A stretch of DNA of 64,000 bases. Origin: CAVTUU01 sp045804965. GTDB lineage: Bacteria; Chloroflexota; Chloroflexia; Thermomicrobiales; UBA6265. The notes beneath the pieces are model-generated. The model was not told where the DNA came from. It saw nothing but the letters and a program-made list of their open reading frames with translations, and searched no databases. The translations under genes and the position numbers were made by a program. Where the stretch lies: positions 124,001-188,000 of the forward strand of contig JBJMMD010000002.1 of the NCBI GenBank assembly GCA_045804965.1, in the 5' to 3' direction. Of this stretch, positions 32,743-41,611 are shown in pieces; position 1 is the first letter of the stretch; each line of letters begins with the position of its first letter.

Positions 32743-33882
32743 GTGAGCGGCGCCTTGAAGATCGGGCGTATCGATATCTACTCAGTACGTCTGCCGCTCC
32801 ACGAGCCCTTCGTCATCGCTTACGCGACCTACTCCGACGTGCCGACGATTCTTGTCCGGATAGAGACGGAGGATGGCGCAGTCGGCTGGGGCGAGGCGAC
32901 GCCCGATCCCAACGTCACCGGCGAAACGTTCGGGAGCACCACAGAAGTGATCCACCGCGATCTTGCGCCGATCTTGGTCGGCCACGATGCCCGCGACCGA
33001 GAGAGCGCCATTCATAAGCTCGATCGCCAGGTGGAAGGGCGCCCGGCGGCGAAAGCCGCGCTCGATATCGCGATCCATGATCTGGTCGGGCGCGCGTATG
33101 GGATACCCGTTTGGGCGCTACTCGGCGGTCGGAGCACGCCCACACTTCAGATTTCCCGCGTGGTCAGCATGAAAACGCCGGCAGTGATGGCGGTCGACGC
33201 CGCGGCTCATGTTGCGGCTGGCTTCTCCACAGTCAAAGTCAAAGTGGGCGACGGGGAGAATCCTTTGGCTGACGCGCTCAGGATTGCGGCGGTGCGCGAT
33301 GCGGTCGGACCCGACATCGGGATCAAGGTCGACGTCAATCAAGGCTGGCAAACCGCCGGCGCGGCAATCGCCGCGATTCGCGCCTGCTTGCCGAGTCGTC
33401 CCGCCTACATCGAGCAACCGGTCGTGTGGTGGGATCTCGAGGCGTTGGCCGAGGTTCGCCGCCAAACCGGCGCCCGAATCATGGTCGACGAAGGTTGCCA
33501 CGGCCCGCGCGACATGCAACGGATCGTCGCCCTCCGCGCGGCGGATCTGGTCAACATTAAGCTGATGAAGACGGGCGGCTTGCTGAATGCCGTCAAGCTC
33601 AATGCGATCGCGGAAACAGCAGGGATCATTGCTCAAGTCGGGACGATGGTCGAAAGCTCGATCGCCTCCGCCGCCGGTCTCCATTGTGCGGTCGCGCTCG
33701 CAAACGTGCGCACAGTCGAAATGGGCGGACCGCTCATGATCGCTCAGGACATCGGCGACGCCGTGACGTGGTACGACCGCGACCGAATCACTGTTCCTGA
33801 CCGGCCCGGCCTCGGCATCACCGTCGATGAATCGGCCGTCGCCCGCTGCGCGGAACATCGGCAGACCGTTACCGCGACGTAA
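32743..33882 (+). CDS. Enolase-superfamily racemase/epimerase (NSAR/OSBS or dipeptide epimerase type)
   Basis: A 379-residue protein of the muconate-lactonizing-enzyme group. The catalytic KxK motif is K165-V-K167, metal ligands are D197, E224 and D249, and the second base is K273 (NIKLMKTGG). This set fits N-succinylamino-acid racemase/o-succinylbenzoate synthase or dipeptide epimerase. The GTG start is 3 bp after the GNAT gene. Together they could run the known succinyltransferase-racemase route that converts D- to L-amino acids, needing also a desuccinylase; the M20 enzyme at 49351 is a remote candidate only. Confidence 0.85.
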   Translation: MSGALKIGRIDIYSVRLPLHEPFVIAYATYSDVPTILVRIETEDGAVGWGEATPDPNVTGETFGSTTEVIHRDLAPILVGHDARDRESAIHKLDRQVEGRPAAKAALDIAIHDLVGRAYGIPVWALLGGRSTPTLQISRVVSMKTPAVMAVDAAAHVAAGFSTVKVKVGDGENPLADALRIAAVRDAVGPDIGIKVDVNQGWQTAGAAIAAIRACLPSRPAYIEQPVVWWDLEALAEVRRQTGARIMVDEGCHGPRDMQRIVALRAADLVNIKLMKTGGLLNAVKLNAIAETAGIIAQVGTMVESSIASAAGLHCAVALANVRTVEMGGPLMIAQDIGDAVTWYDRDRITVPDRPGLGITVDESAVARCAEHRQTVTAT

Positions 33883-33961
33883 CGCGAGACGTTTGTAGGC
33901 TTGGCGGTATTAGTCCCAAAGGTGGATACGCGAGTTCCTGCCCGGCAACTATTCTGCGCAC

Positions 33962-34177
33962 ATGGGTATTGTTGGACGCCTCATTTTTATCGGGCTGATG
34001 ATCATCTTCGGCGCGATCATCCTCGTGTCAATCGTCGCCGGCTTCTGGGTATTTGCCGGGTTCGCGGTCTTCTTCTCTGCGCTCTTTGCGTTTTCCGCGC
34101 CGTACGTCCTCGGCAGGAGGTGGGAACCACCCGAACCCGCGTCGGCGCCTCGTCCGGTCCGGCGGCGACAGTCGTAG
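33962..34177 (+). CDS. Small membrane protein (71 aa)
   Basis: A 71-residue protein with two hydrophobic helices, IFIGLMIIFGAIILVSIVAG and a second through FAVFFSALFAFSAPYV, and a short Pro/Arg cytoplasmic tail. No ribosome site is obvious, which could mean a leaderless start. No family was recognised. Confidence 0.6.
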   Translation: MGIVGRLIFIGLMIIFGAIILVSIVAGFWVFAGFAVFFSALFAFSAPYVLGRRWEPPEPASAPRPVRRRQS

Positions 34178-34184
34178 CAATTTG

Positions 34185-34328
34185 TTACGTCTCTCCGTGC
34201 CAGCGGTCAGAGACCCAGATGCGAAACCGTTTCGCAGCGAGATCGATCAGCGCATTAACCATAATCCAACAGCCGATGAGCATCATGAAGAAGAGCGCGA
34301 CGACAAAGGCGTTGTATTCTTCTGGCAC
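34185..34328 (-). CDS. Small membrane protein (47 aa)
   Basis: A 47-residue frame from GTG at 34328: PEEYNAFVVALFFMMLIGCW continues as one membrane helix, followed by IDLAAKRFRIWVSDRWHGET. CAGGAGAG lies 8 nt before the GTG. The frame stays open to 34490, but those residues look non-coding. It is convergent with the 71-residue membrane protein, stopping 7 bp from it. Confidence 0.55.
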   Translation of the reverse strand: MPEEYNAFVVALFFMMLIGCWIMVNALIDLAAKRFRIWVSDRWHGET

Positions 34329-34865
34329 GTGCGGGCTCTCCTGACCGGCCCACCCCTGGCCCGCCGAAGTAGAGGCTGTCCTGCTCCGCCGCTTGCGGAT
34401 AATACCTGTGTCCTGAGCATAACCCGCACTGTACGGACACTGGTGCTCTTTCGGATACTTTTCGCGGCACTCTTGTTCCCAATAAGTCAACGAACGTTTC
34501 GAGCTGACTCGATTCAGAACGACCGTTTCGAACCGGTGCGCGAAGGCGATCGGCGCGACCGCCGACTCCGCCCGGAATTCATTCTCGAGCTAAAGCACGG
34601 GAGTCGGCTCAAGCCGACTGGTTGCGTACCACACCCCCGCCGGGGCGCGCGGCGTGTGCGCTTTGATTCCCATGCAAGCCGATTCGCCAATTGCGAGCCC
34701 CGTTGTCTCCACGAAGGCGCATGGCGTGCACGGCCCGGCGGAGCACGGGCCGCGCCATTTCGCTCGTCATCCCCGGAAGGGTTTGGTCAGTTGTCGCCCG
34801 GGACTGAACGTCTCAAGCACAACCACCACGCCGACGGGTCATGAATGATCCGGACCTCTTTTGGG
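34329..34865. other. 537-bp gap with small hairpin
   Basis: No convincing gene. AGTCGGC (34602-34608) and GCCGACT (34613-34619) form a 7-bp hairpin around TCAA, a sequence type that often occurs as intergenic filler. Other frames here give Arg/Pro-rich translations typical of non-coding GC-rich DNA. Confidence 0.4.
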
Positions 34866-35912
34866 CTAGGGCCGCTCGCTCAGCGTCACTTCGACCGTTT
34901 TCTGTTCGTCGCCACGTTGAATCGTCGCTTGGACTTTGTCGCCCGGCTTGTGCTTGAACAACACGTTGACGAAAGGGTTCGTCTGAGTGATCGCTTCGCC
35001 ATCGATCGAAACGATCACATCGCCTTCTTGAACGCCTGCATCCTCGGCAGGTCCGCTGGGAGTGACGGCGACGACGTATGCTCCATGATCGACGGCGAGG
35101 TTCTCTTGGGCGGCGATCGCGGGCGTGACGTCCACCGATTTCACGCCGAAGAAGGGATAGACTACTTTGCCGTTTTGGATCAGCAGGCTGGCTATTTGTT
35201 TGACGGTATTAGACGGAATCGCGAAAAACAGTCCTTGAGCAATGTCGCCGTTTGGGGTTTGGTTAATGCCAAGGGTATTCACACCGACCACTTCGCCCTT
35301 GAGATCGAAGAGCGGGCCGCCTGAGTTTCCAGGATTGATCGCCGCGTCGTGCTGGATCAGATTGCTGTAATTCGTATTCGCAGTGGCGTCTGGCAGCGTG
35401 CGGCCGAGAGCGCTGACAATACCTTCGGTGACGGTGTTGGTGAACGCCCCAAGCGGCGAGCCGATCGCCAGGACCGTCTGCCCAGGCTTCAAGTCGTCCG
35501 AATTGCCAAGCGTGGCAACGGCCGGCATGTCACCGTTGACTTTGACGACGGCAAGATCGCTGACCTCGTCCGATCCAACCAACTCAGCGTCGACCGTCTT
35601 GCCGTCCGAGAAGATGACCTGAAACTGCTCGCCGCCGTTGACGACGTGCCAATTGGTCACGATGTGTCCATCCTTGTCGATGATGAAGCCCGTGCCTGAA
35701 CCGGCCGGTTGTGGTTGGTCGCTGGGTCCGCCGAACATTTGCTCGTTGATAACCGTGACGACTGCTTTCCCCACCTGATCGACGACTTGCACCGGCGTCA
35801 TGTCGCCTTGCGTATCTTGAGCCCGCGCGGGGAGGTCGAAGTGCGTTATTGACCCCAACATAATGATCAGTAGCGTGGCTATGAGGAACGAGAACGTGCG
35901 GCACGTTTTCAC
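34866..35912 (-). CDS. Secreted HtrA/DegP-type serine protease
   Basis: A 348-residue protease with an N-terminal signal or anchor (TFSFLIATLLIIMLGSITHF). The triad is H89 (VTNWHVV), D119 (SDLAVVKV) and S197 (INPGNSGGPL), and one PDZ domain follows (SGPAEDAGVQEGDVIVSIDGEAI). This is standard envelope quality-control HtrA, acting outside the membrane, unlike the pair at 15197-17052. The GTG at 35912 is favoured by AAAGGG 8 nt upstream; the frame to 35984 adds unlikely residues. It lies downstream of a two-component system on the same strand, with a hairpin between. Confidence 0.92.
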   Translation of the reverse strand: MKTCRTFSFLIATLLIIMLGSITHFDLPARAQDTQGDMTPVQVVDQVGKAVVTVINEQMFGGPSDQPQPAGSGTGFIIDKDGHIVTNWHVVNGGEQFQVIFSDGKTVDAELVGSDEVSDLAVVKVNGDMPAVATLGNSDDLKPGQTVLAIGSPLGAFTNTVTEGIVSALGRTLPDATANTNYSNLIQHDAAINPGNSGGPLFDLKGEVVGVNTLGINQTPNGDIAQGLFFAIPSNTVKQIASLLIQNGKVVYPFFGVKSVDVTPAIAAQENLAVDHGAYVVAVTPSGPAEDAGVQEGDVIVSIDGEAITQTNPFVNVLFKHKPGDKVQATIQRGDEQKTVEVTLSERP

Positions 35913-36341
35913 AGATTCACCCTTTCTCTCTGCGTTGAATTGGCTGAATGTGGCGACATCGCCGCCATGGATCGCGATTTGCAAAGCGTCCTAAACCACC
36001 GTGACCTATCGCAAAGACGTCGCCATGAATACAGCACGATCGCAGCTCTGTCCAATTGATCGGCACTCCTGCAAGGTTTGGATGAAGTGGCTCTGAAATT
36101 GGTTTGGCCGCAACACTCAGGGAGTGTTGCGGCCTGCCTGGAAGGGAAGGGGCTGCCCGCCGTTGGGGCTGGCAACGACGGACTATCTACGCTTTTTCGC
36201 CGGTCCCTGATGGGACACGACTTCGGCCGGCCAACGAACGTTGGACCGACGACTTTCGCGATCGTACGGAACACTTGGGACGATGTAGCGTTACAAATGG
36301 ATATGAAGTTCGACTCGTTCGCGCTGAATTTGCAGTTTTGC
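35913..36341. other. 429-bp gap between htrA-like gene and response regulator
   Basis: The gap contains the terminator-like hairpin at 36106-36134 and, to its left, the presumed promoter of the secreted protease. An open plus-strand frame (36078-36578) runs into the regulator and is its shadow. Confidence 0.4.
36106..36134 (-). terminator. Hairpin terminator after the two-component operon
   Basis: GGCCGCAACACTC (36106-36118) and GAGTGTTGCGGCC (36122-36134) form a 13-bp perfect stem with an AGG loop. It lies about 200 bp downstream of the response-regulator stop. It would separate the sensor-regulator transcript from the protease transcript. Confidence 0.6.
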
Positions 36342-36977
36342 TTAGATCAGACCGCGCCGGATCGCTTCCGCTACCGCGTGCGCGCGGTCAAACGCGCCGA
36401 GTTTGGAGAAGATCACCTGCAATCGTTTCTTAATCGCGATTTCGCTCCGCCCCATCGACACGCCGATCTCGCGGTTCGTCGCCCCCTCCGATGCCCGTCG
36501 GAGTATTTCGAGATCATCGGGCGAAAGATCAGCATCGCGGCGCGTCTGCGCTCGCGCCAAACCGCTCAGATTCTCTAGCACACCATCGAGCAACTCGGGG
36601 CTGAGTTGGCGGCGGCCACGAGCGCCGCTCCGGATCGCGGCGATGAGTAGTTCCGGCGGGGTGCTCTTCAGCAGATAGCTATCGGCGCCCGCTTCGAGCG
36701 CCTCGCGCACGTAGTTTTGGTCGCCATACGACGTCAAGATAATGACCGCCGACGTCACCCCCTGATCGCGCAAGCGTCTCGTGGCATGGACGCCGCTTGC
36801 GCCCGGCATCCGCAGATCGAGGAGGATGACATCCGGTTTCAGCGAGCGCGCTTTTTCGATCGCCGAGGCTGCGTCGTTCGCCTCGCCGGTCACGTCGATA
36901 TCTCCCGCAGTCGCGAGCACTTTGCGCAGACCCTCGACGACGACAGGATGATCGTCGACTAATAGGACCGAAATCAC
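36342..36977 (-). CDS. NarL/FixJ-family response regulator
   Basis: A 211-residue regulator with a full receiver: D8/D9, phospho-acceptor D54 (VILLDLRMPG) and K104 (SYLLKST). The output domain is a LuxR-type helix-turn-helix (LSPDDLEILRRASEGATNREIGVSMGRSEIAIKKRLQVI), slightly divergent from the classical LTxRExEVL start. It overlaps the kinase stop by 4 bp, so kinase and regulator are a coupled pair. Confidence 0.92.
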   Translation of the reverse strand: MISVLLVDDHPVVVEGLRKVLATAGDIDVTGEANDAASAIEKARSLKPDVILLDLRMPGASGVHATRRLRDQGVTSAVIILTSYGDQNYVREALEAGADSYLLKSTPPELLIAAIRSGARGRRQLSPELLDGVLENLSGLARAQTRRDADLSPDDLEILRRASEGATNREIGVSMGRSEIAIKKRLQVIFSKLGAFDRAHAVAEAIRRGLI

Positions 36978-38866
36978 GCGCTTCGCACTTCGGGCACAGC
37001 AATGGATTCTTCACTCGACGACGCCGAGTGCGCCTGGAGCGCAAGCTGGTGAAGTTCTTCCACACCGACTTCCTCGATTCCCCCCGGGAGATCACCATGT
37101 ATCGGCCGTTCCAAGATGACAACAGTGCCGTCACCGGGCCGGGATGCAATTTCCAGGCGCGCGCCAATCGCGGCCGCTCGCTCCCGCATGCTCAGCAATC
37201 CTAGTGACGCCGGCCGCGCTTCTTGTTCGATATCAAAACCAGAGCCATTATCGCGTATCGTGACGCGAAGGAGATCGTCCGCCGCTTCGAGTTTGACAAC
37301 TGCCTCATCGGCGTCGGCGTGGCGTAGCGCGTTATGCAGCGCCTCTTGCACGATGCGATAGATGCCCAACCGTGCCTCTGGCGAGAGCCGGGGCTGTTCC
37401 CCGACGACTTCAAGGCGGCAATGCAAGCCGGTTCGGTTGATCTGTTGCACATAGCGATCGATGGCAGCGACGACCCCGAGATCGTCGAGGTCAGGTGGCC
37501 GCAGCGCGAAAATGACGTTGTGAAGCTCCGTCATTGCCCGTTCGAGGAGATCGGTGATGGCGGTCAAACTTTCGGTGTCATACTGATCATCGCCGTGACC
37601 ATTGCCATTACTGGTGAGGCGGACGGCACGGGCCTGATACAGCGCCCCGGTAATCAGTGGTGACACGGCGTCGTGGATGTCAGAGGCGATGCGCCGTCGC
37701 TCATCCTCCTGCAGTCGAACTGTGCGCCGGAGCAAATCACGGAGCAGCTCAGCCTGGAGCTCGACCTCGGCCCGCGCCGCTTCCAGATCGCGGACCTGGC
37801 TCGTCAGGCGAGCCGCCATCAGCGCAAACGCCGAACTGAGGACCGCGACCTCGCCATGTCCTACCGGTTGCAAGGTTTGGCTAAAGTCGCCATCGGCGAT
37901 CGCCACGCCCTGTTGTGTGAGCTGGCGCAGTGGTCTGGCTGCGATTTCTCCGAAAAGGACCGCCAAAATCAGCGCCAGCACGACCGCCCCGGCAAGCGCC
38001 AGCAACCCGCGTTCCAAAAGATAGCGGTTTGGACTCGCTGTCGTCGGCGCGGGATTGGTGACGATGACCGACCAATTTGAGCCTGGAAAATCAACGGGCG
38101 TGTAAACCGCTAGGCGTTGAGCGCCAGTCGAATCGGAAAACGTGAGTTTGCCGCTCTTCCCTACTGTCGCGGCGGCGATTGGTTTCGCCAGATCTTCGGG
38201 ACCGTCTGAACCTTTGTCGTCAGCGCCGCGCTGCTTGGCGATGACCCTGCCATCGGCCACGATTGCGATCGTCGTGTCGCCACTGCCAAGTCCGAACACT
38301 GGCAGAAACGTGCGCTGCAATCGCTGAACGGAGAGCAAACCGCCGAGCGCGCCGATCGGTTTTCCTTCTCCCCCGTTGGCTGGCTCGGGATCGACTGGCA
38401 CGAACATCGCGATTACCTGGAGGTCACCCGGTATCGGCATCACGTCCGAGATCCCGGTTTCACCCACAAGCGCCTTCATCAGCGGATCGGAATACGAGGA
38501 AATGCTGGACTCCGGATTGGCGCCGGCCGTCGCCATCGTGGTTCCTTCCGGCGACGTAAGAATCAGCCCGTACATCGACGGCCTCACGCGCAACCACTGA
38601 TCGAGCTCCTCTTTGGCCGAGGCCGCTTGCATCGACCGCACCTGCTCGGTCGACGCCAGGTCGGTGAGAACCGATTGATTTTCTATCAGGGTTGCATTTA
38701 TGCCCTGTGCCACGACCGCGCTCATCGAGGTCTCTGTTTCGATGATCTGATCTCGGCTCTCTTCCAGACTTTGATCGATCACGAAGAGAACAACCACCAG
38801 TAGTGGCAGCAGGCACAACGACGCCGCGGCGACAAACCGCGTTCTGAGGGACCACCGCCGCATCAT
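36974..38866 (-). CDS. Sensor histidine kinase (cache-HAMP-HisKA_3 type)
   Basis: A 630-residue membrane kinase. Two helices (ASLCLLPLLVVVLFVI near the start and GLLALAGAVVLALILAVLFG near residue 310) flank a ~260-residue extracytoplasmic cache-like sensor. A HAMP segment (ARPLRQLTQQGVAIADGDF) follows, then the phospho-acceptor helix RRIASDIHDAVSPLITG of the NarX/DesK class, and an HATPase domain with IVQEALHNALRHADAD, DNGSGFD and GLLSMRERAAAIGA. Start ATG at 38866 with CGGAG upstream. Ligand is unknown. It pairs with the overlapping regulator. Confidence 0.92.
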   Translation of the reverse strand: MMRRWSLRTRFVAAASLCLLPLLVVVLFVIDQSLEESRDQIIETETSMSAVVAQGINATLIENQSVLTDLASTEQVRSMQAASAKEELDQWLRVRPSMYGLILTSPEGTTMATAGANPESSISSYSDPLMKALVGETGISDVMPIPGDLQVIAMFVPVDPEPANGGEGKPIGALGGLLSVQRLQRTFLPVFGLGSGDTTIAIVADGRVIAKQRGADDKGSDGPEDLAKPIAAATVGKSGKLTFSDSTGAQRLAVYTPVDFPGSNWSVIVTNPAPTTASPNRYLLERGLLALAGAVVLALILAVLFGEIAARPLRQLTQQGVAIADGDFSQTLQPVGHGEVAVLSSAFALMAARLTSQVRDLEAARAEVELQAELLRDLLRRTVRLQEDERRRIASDIHDAVSPLITGALYQARAVRLTSNGNGHGDDQYDTESLTAITDLLERAMTELHNVIFALRPPDLDDLGVVAAIDRYVQQINRTGLHCRLEVVGEQPRLSPEARLGIYRIVQEALHNALRHADADEAVVKLEAADDLLRVTIRDNGSGFDIEQEARPASLGLLSMRERAAAIGARLEIASRPGDGTVVILERPIHGDLPGGIEEVGVEELHQLALQAHSASSSEESIAVPEVRSA

Positions 38867-38961
38867 CGCGATTCTCCGGGGTCTAGGTCTTTTGGCGCGA
38901 TATTCCGAGTGTGCATCAACACAGCAAGAAATAGTCACGCATAAGCGGCCTTCTCGACCAT

Positions 38962-38999
38962 ATACATACGGATAGCGGGCGGGTTCCCTCCGTATGTAT
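38962..38999. promoter_or_regulatory. 11-bp inverted repeat upstream of kinase and MFS genes
   Basis: ATACATACGGA (38962-38972) and TCCGTATGTAT (38989-38999) are exact complements separated by 16 bp, centred about 114 bp before the kinase ATG and 184 bp before the MFS GTG. The spacing puts the half-sites about 2.5 helical turns apart (27 bp centre to centre). In the ~300-bp divergent gap this is the only strong dyad, so it is a candidate operator for one or both genes, perhaps bound by the NarL-type regulator. Confidence 0.5.
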
Positions 39000-39164
39000 T
39001 GAAAACGTGGGCCATATCCTCAAATGTGCCCCCATTTTGTACCTCTTCGCACGCTCGCCCATGGTTTGACGGCCTGAAGCGTCTGGCATTCTTGTTGGGG
39101 ATAGGCTACAGGTTCACGTGACAATCGTCGGCCGAAGGAAGATGGCTCGCGATAAGGAGTCCAC

Positions 39165-40478
39165 GTGCGCGTCAAGCGCTTTGCTCAACTTGTGCCTCGC
39201 CGCGACGGGCTGTGGGGCAACAAGGATTATGTCCAATTCTGGGCGGCGCAATCGGTTTCGGCCGCCGGCAGTCAGATTACGCTTCTTGCCCTCCCGTTGC
39301 TGGCGGCGATCACGCTCAAGGCCAGCTCAGTGCAAATCGGTCTGCTCGTCGCCTCAGGATCGGTTCCGATATGGATCTTCGGACTCTTCGCCGGCGTGTG
39401 GATCGACCGCTTGCCACGCCGACCGATTCTGATTGTCGCTGACCTTGGCCGCGCTGCCTTGCTACTGCTCATTCCACTTGCGTCGGCGCTCAATCACCTC
39501 AGTATGGAACTGTTATACGCCGTCGCCTTCCTTGCCGGCACGTTGACGGTGTTTTTTGACATTGGCCGCCAGTCGTACCTACCTGTCCTCGTCCGGCGCG
39601 ATCAACTCGTCGAAGCGAATCAACAAGTAGTGGTAAGCAATTCGGCTGCCGAAGTGGCAGGACCCGGGATCGCCGGCGGCTTGATCAAGATCCTGGGAGC
39701 GCCTGTCGCGATCGTCTTTGACGCGATCTCCTTCGTCGCTTCCGGCCTCCTGCTCATGCGCATCCATGCCCACGAGCAGCAGATTCCGCGCCATGAACAA
39801 CAGCGCGCGATGTTGATGGAGATTCGCGAAGGTGTACGGTGGGTGTTTCAAGACCCGGTTCTGCGCGCGCTCGCGCTCGCGACCGGCATCTCAAATTTTT
39901 TTGAGAATGGCCGTTTCGCCGTCCAAATCCTCTACTTGAACCGGAGTTTGCATCTCGGGCCGGCCGCGATCGGGATCGTAGTCATGCTCGGCAGCGTTGG
40001 CTATTTTATCGGCGCGTTCTTGCCTCGGATAACGTCGCAGACGTTCGGCCTCGGCAGGGCAATCATGCTTGCGATGGGCGTCATCTGGATCGCGGAACTC
40101 CTCTTTGCGCTTGCTGCCGGACCAAATTCCGTCGCCGTCCCTCTGGTGATCGTGGCGCTCTTTCTCGAAGGCCTCGGTTCCCCATCGTATGACGTGAATC
40201 AGGTCAGCTTGCGACAAGCAATCACGCCCGATTACATCCGAGGTCGCGTGAACGCGAGTTTGCGCGTGTTGATCCGGGGCACGGTACCGCTCGGCGCCAT
40301 TGCCGGCGGTCTGGTTGCAGCATCGTTCGGACTGCGCGCCGCCATGGTCTTCGGCGCGTTCGGACCGCCAATTGCCATCCTACTGATCTGGTTCTCGCCG
40401 ATTCGAGGCATGCGCGTGCCGCCGCCCCCGGTCGATGAACAGACGCCGGTTGCAACTCCCGCCCTGACGCACCCATAA
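39165..40478 (+). CDS. MFS transporter (MFS_3 / EntS-like exporter)
   Basis: A 437-residue twelve-helix permease. The N-terminal LWGNKDYVQFWAAQSVSAAGSQITLLALPLLAA pattern and GLFAGVWIDRLPRRPILIVADLGRAALL (a DRxxRRP loop between helices 2 and 3) are typical of the MFS_3 group that exports siderophores, macrolides or drugs. The GTG has AAGGAG 6 nt upstream. It is divergent from the kinase gene across the inverted repeat. Substrate cannot be read. Confidence 0.9.
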   Translation: MRVKRFAQLVPRRDGLWGNKDYVQFWAAQSVSAAGSQITLLALPLLAAITLKASSVQIGLLVASGSVPIWIFGLFAGVWIDRLPRRPILIVADLGRAALLLLIPLASALNHLSMELLYAVAFLAGTLTVFFDIGRQSYLPVLVRRDQLVEANQQVVVSNSAAEVAGPGIAGGLIKILGAPVAIVFDAISFVASGLLLMRIHAHEQQIPRHEQQRAMLMEIREGVRWVFQDPVLRALALATGISNFFENGRFAVQILYLNRSLHLGPAAIGIVVMLGSVGYFIGAFLPRITSQTFGLGRAIMLAMGVIWIAELLFALAAGPNSVAVPLVIVALFLEGLGSPSYDVNQVSLRQAITPDYIRGRVNASLRVLIRGTVPLGAIAGGLVAASFGLRAAMVFGAFGPPIAILLIWFSPIRGMRVPPPPVDEQTPVATPALTHP

Positions 40479-40534
40479 ACTGCGGCCGGAGATGTGATCT
40501 CCAGCCGCTGTCTTCCCGCGTATCTCGCCCTTAT

Positions 40535-41350
40535 TTACCCAATAGCGTACGTGAGCGTGAGGTACTCGTAGATCTCTTGCTCGGCCTTCCCGTCGGCATT
40601 GAACGTGGGGAGGTAGATCTCTTTCGCCGAATCGATCGTGGGCGGATCACCGCACGCGCTACCGCTGCCGCCCCCGTAACCCAAGTAGGACGGTTGCGTT
40701 TCAACGGCGATGAGATCACCTAGAGTCAGGCTCATCACCTCCGCCATCATCGCCGCTTGATCGTGAGCATCTTTCGCCGCGTCCGTAATAGCCGCTTGGT
40801 CGAGGCCGAGGCAATCGTCGACGAGGTAGGCAACACCGATCTGATCGAAGGTGAGCCCATTGTCTTTCGCTACCTTCGTCACCGCGTCGGCGATCTTCAT
40901 CCGATGCTTGATTTCCGCTTTGTCGAGTTGAACCACGAGCACGCCAACCCCCGGACCAAAGGGGGTCGAGAAGGCATCGCTCGGAACGATGACCGTGTCA
41001 ATGCTCTTGTCGTCGATGCCCTTGGATTTCGCCGCGTCGACCAACAGGCCCATCGTCTCGGAGGTGACGGCCACGCCCTCTTGCCCGATTGCTTGCGTCG
41101 GGTCCTTAACTTGCCCAGACTGAGTCGACCGCACGATAAACTGCATAATCGCCGAATCGGCCGGCGCCGATGCTTCTCCATTACCCCGCGCGGTTATCCC
41201 TTGAGCCGGCCCCGCTTGGACAACGCCCGGGCCGTCGCCACCACCCTGGGCGCTTGCCGCAAGCGGCCCCATTAACACTACCCCGATGACTGCCACCAGC
41301 AACCCACTGGCCAGACTTCTGCCCAGCATGCGTCCCATTACCCTAGACAT
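40535..41350 (-). CDS. SIMPL-domain (DUF541) exported protein
   Basis: A 271-residue exported protein with a signal (LASGLLVAVIGVVLMGPLAASA) and a SIMPL domain: ITARGNGEASAPADSAIMQFIV, GIDDKSIDTVIVPSD, VLVVQL, and a C-terminal DLIAVETQPSYLGYGGG. SIMPL proteins are periplasmic or extracellular and form large oligomers; their function is not settled. The ATG at 41350 has GGGAG 7 nt upstream. Two cysteines (in DDCLGLD and SACGDPP) might form a disulfide. Confidence 0.88.
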   Translation of the reverse strand: MSRVMGRMLGRSLASGLLVAVIGVVLMGPLAASAQGGGDGPGVVQAGPAQGITARGNGEASAPADSAIMQFIVRSTQSGQVKDPTQAIGQEGVAVTSETMGLLVDAAKSKGIDDKSIDTVIVPSDAFSTPFGPGVGVLVVQLDKAEIKHRMKIADAVTKVAKDNGLTFDQIGVAYLVDDCLGLDQAAITDAAKDAHDQAAMMAEVMSLTLGDLIAVETQPSYLGYGGGSGSACGDPPTIDSAKEIYLPTFNADGKAEQEIYEYLTLTYAIG

Positions 41351-41611
41351 TTCTCGCTCCCTTCGAACCATTACGAATGACTAGCCAACTTCCAATCAAT
41401 TGCATCGTCGCACCGCCAAATCTGCGGACTTTGCTGCACTTATGACGCGGTATCTCGGCATTCCGTTTCGGGCCAACCTGTGAGAGTTCTAGGAAATTCC
41501 TGTGATCCCCGGGCCGGTGTCGAAAACGCTCGCTTCCCATCGGAACAGGTGGATGCATTCGGCTGATCGTGGGGCGAAGTTGCGCCAGGCCGGAGGCGTT
41601 TGGGAGTGGCC

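Noticed and set aside
34329..34844. Long plus-strand frame over the gap right of the small membrane proteins
   Set aside because: Arg/Pro/His-rich, no start signal, no recognisable fold; treated as non-coding.
36078..36578. 166-residue plus-strand frame opposite the response regulator
   Set aside because: Its second half is the antisense of the receiver-HTH gene and its first half crosses a terminator hairpin.
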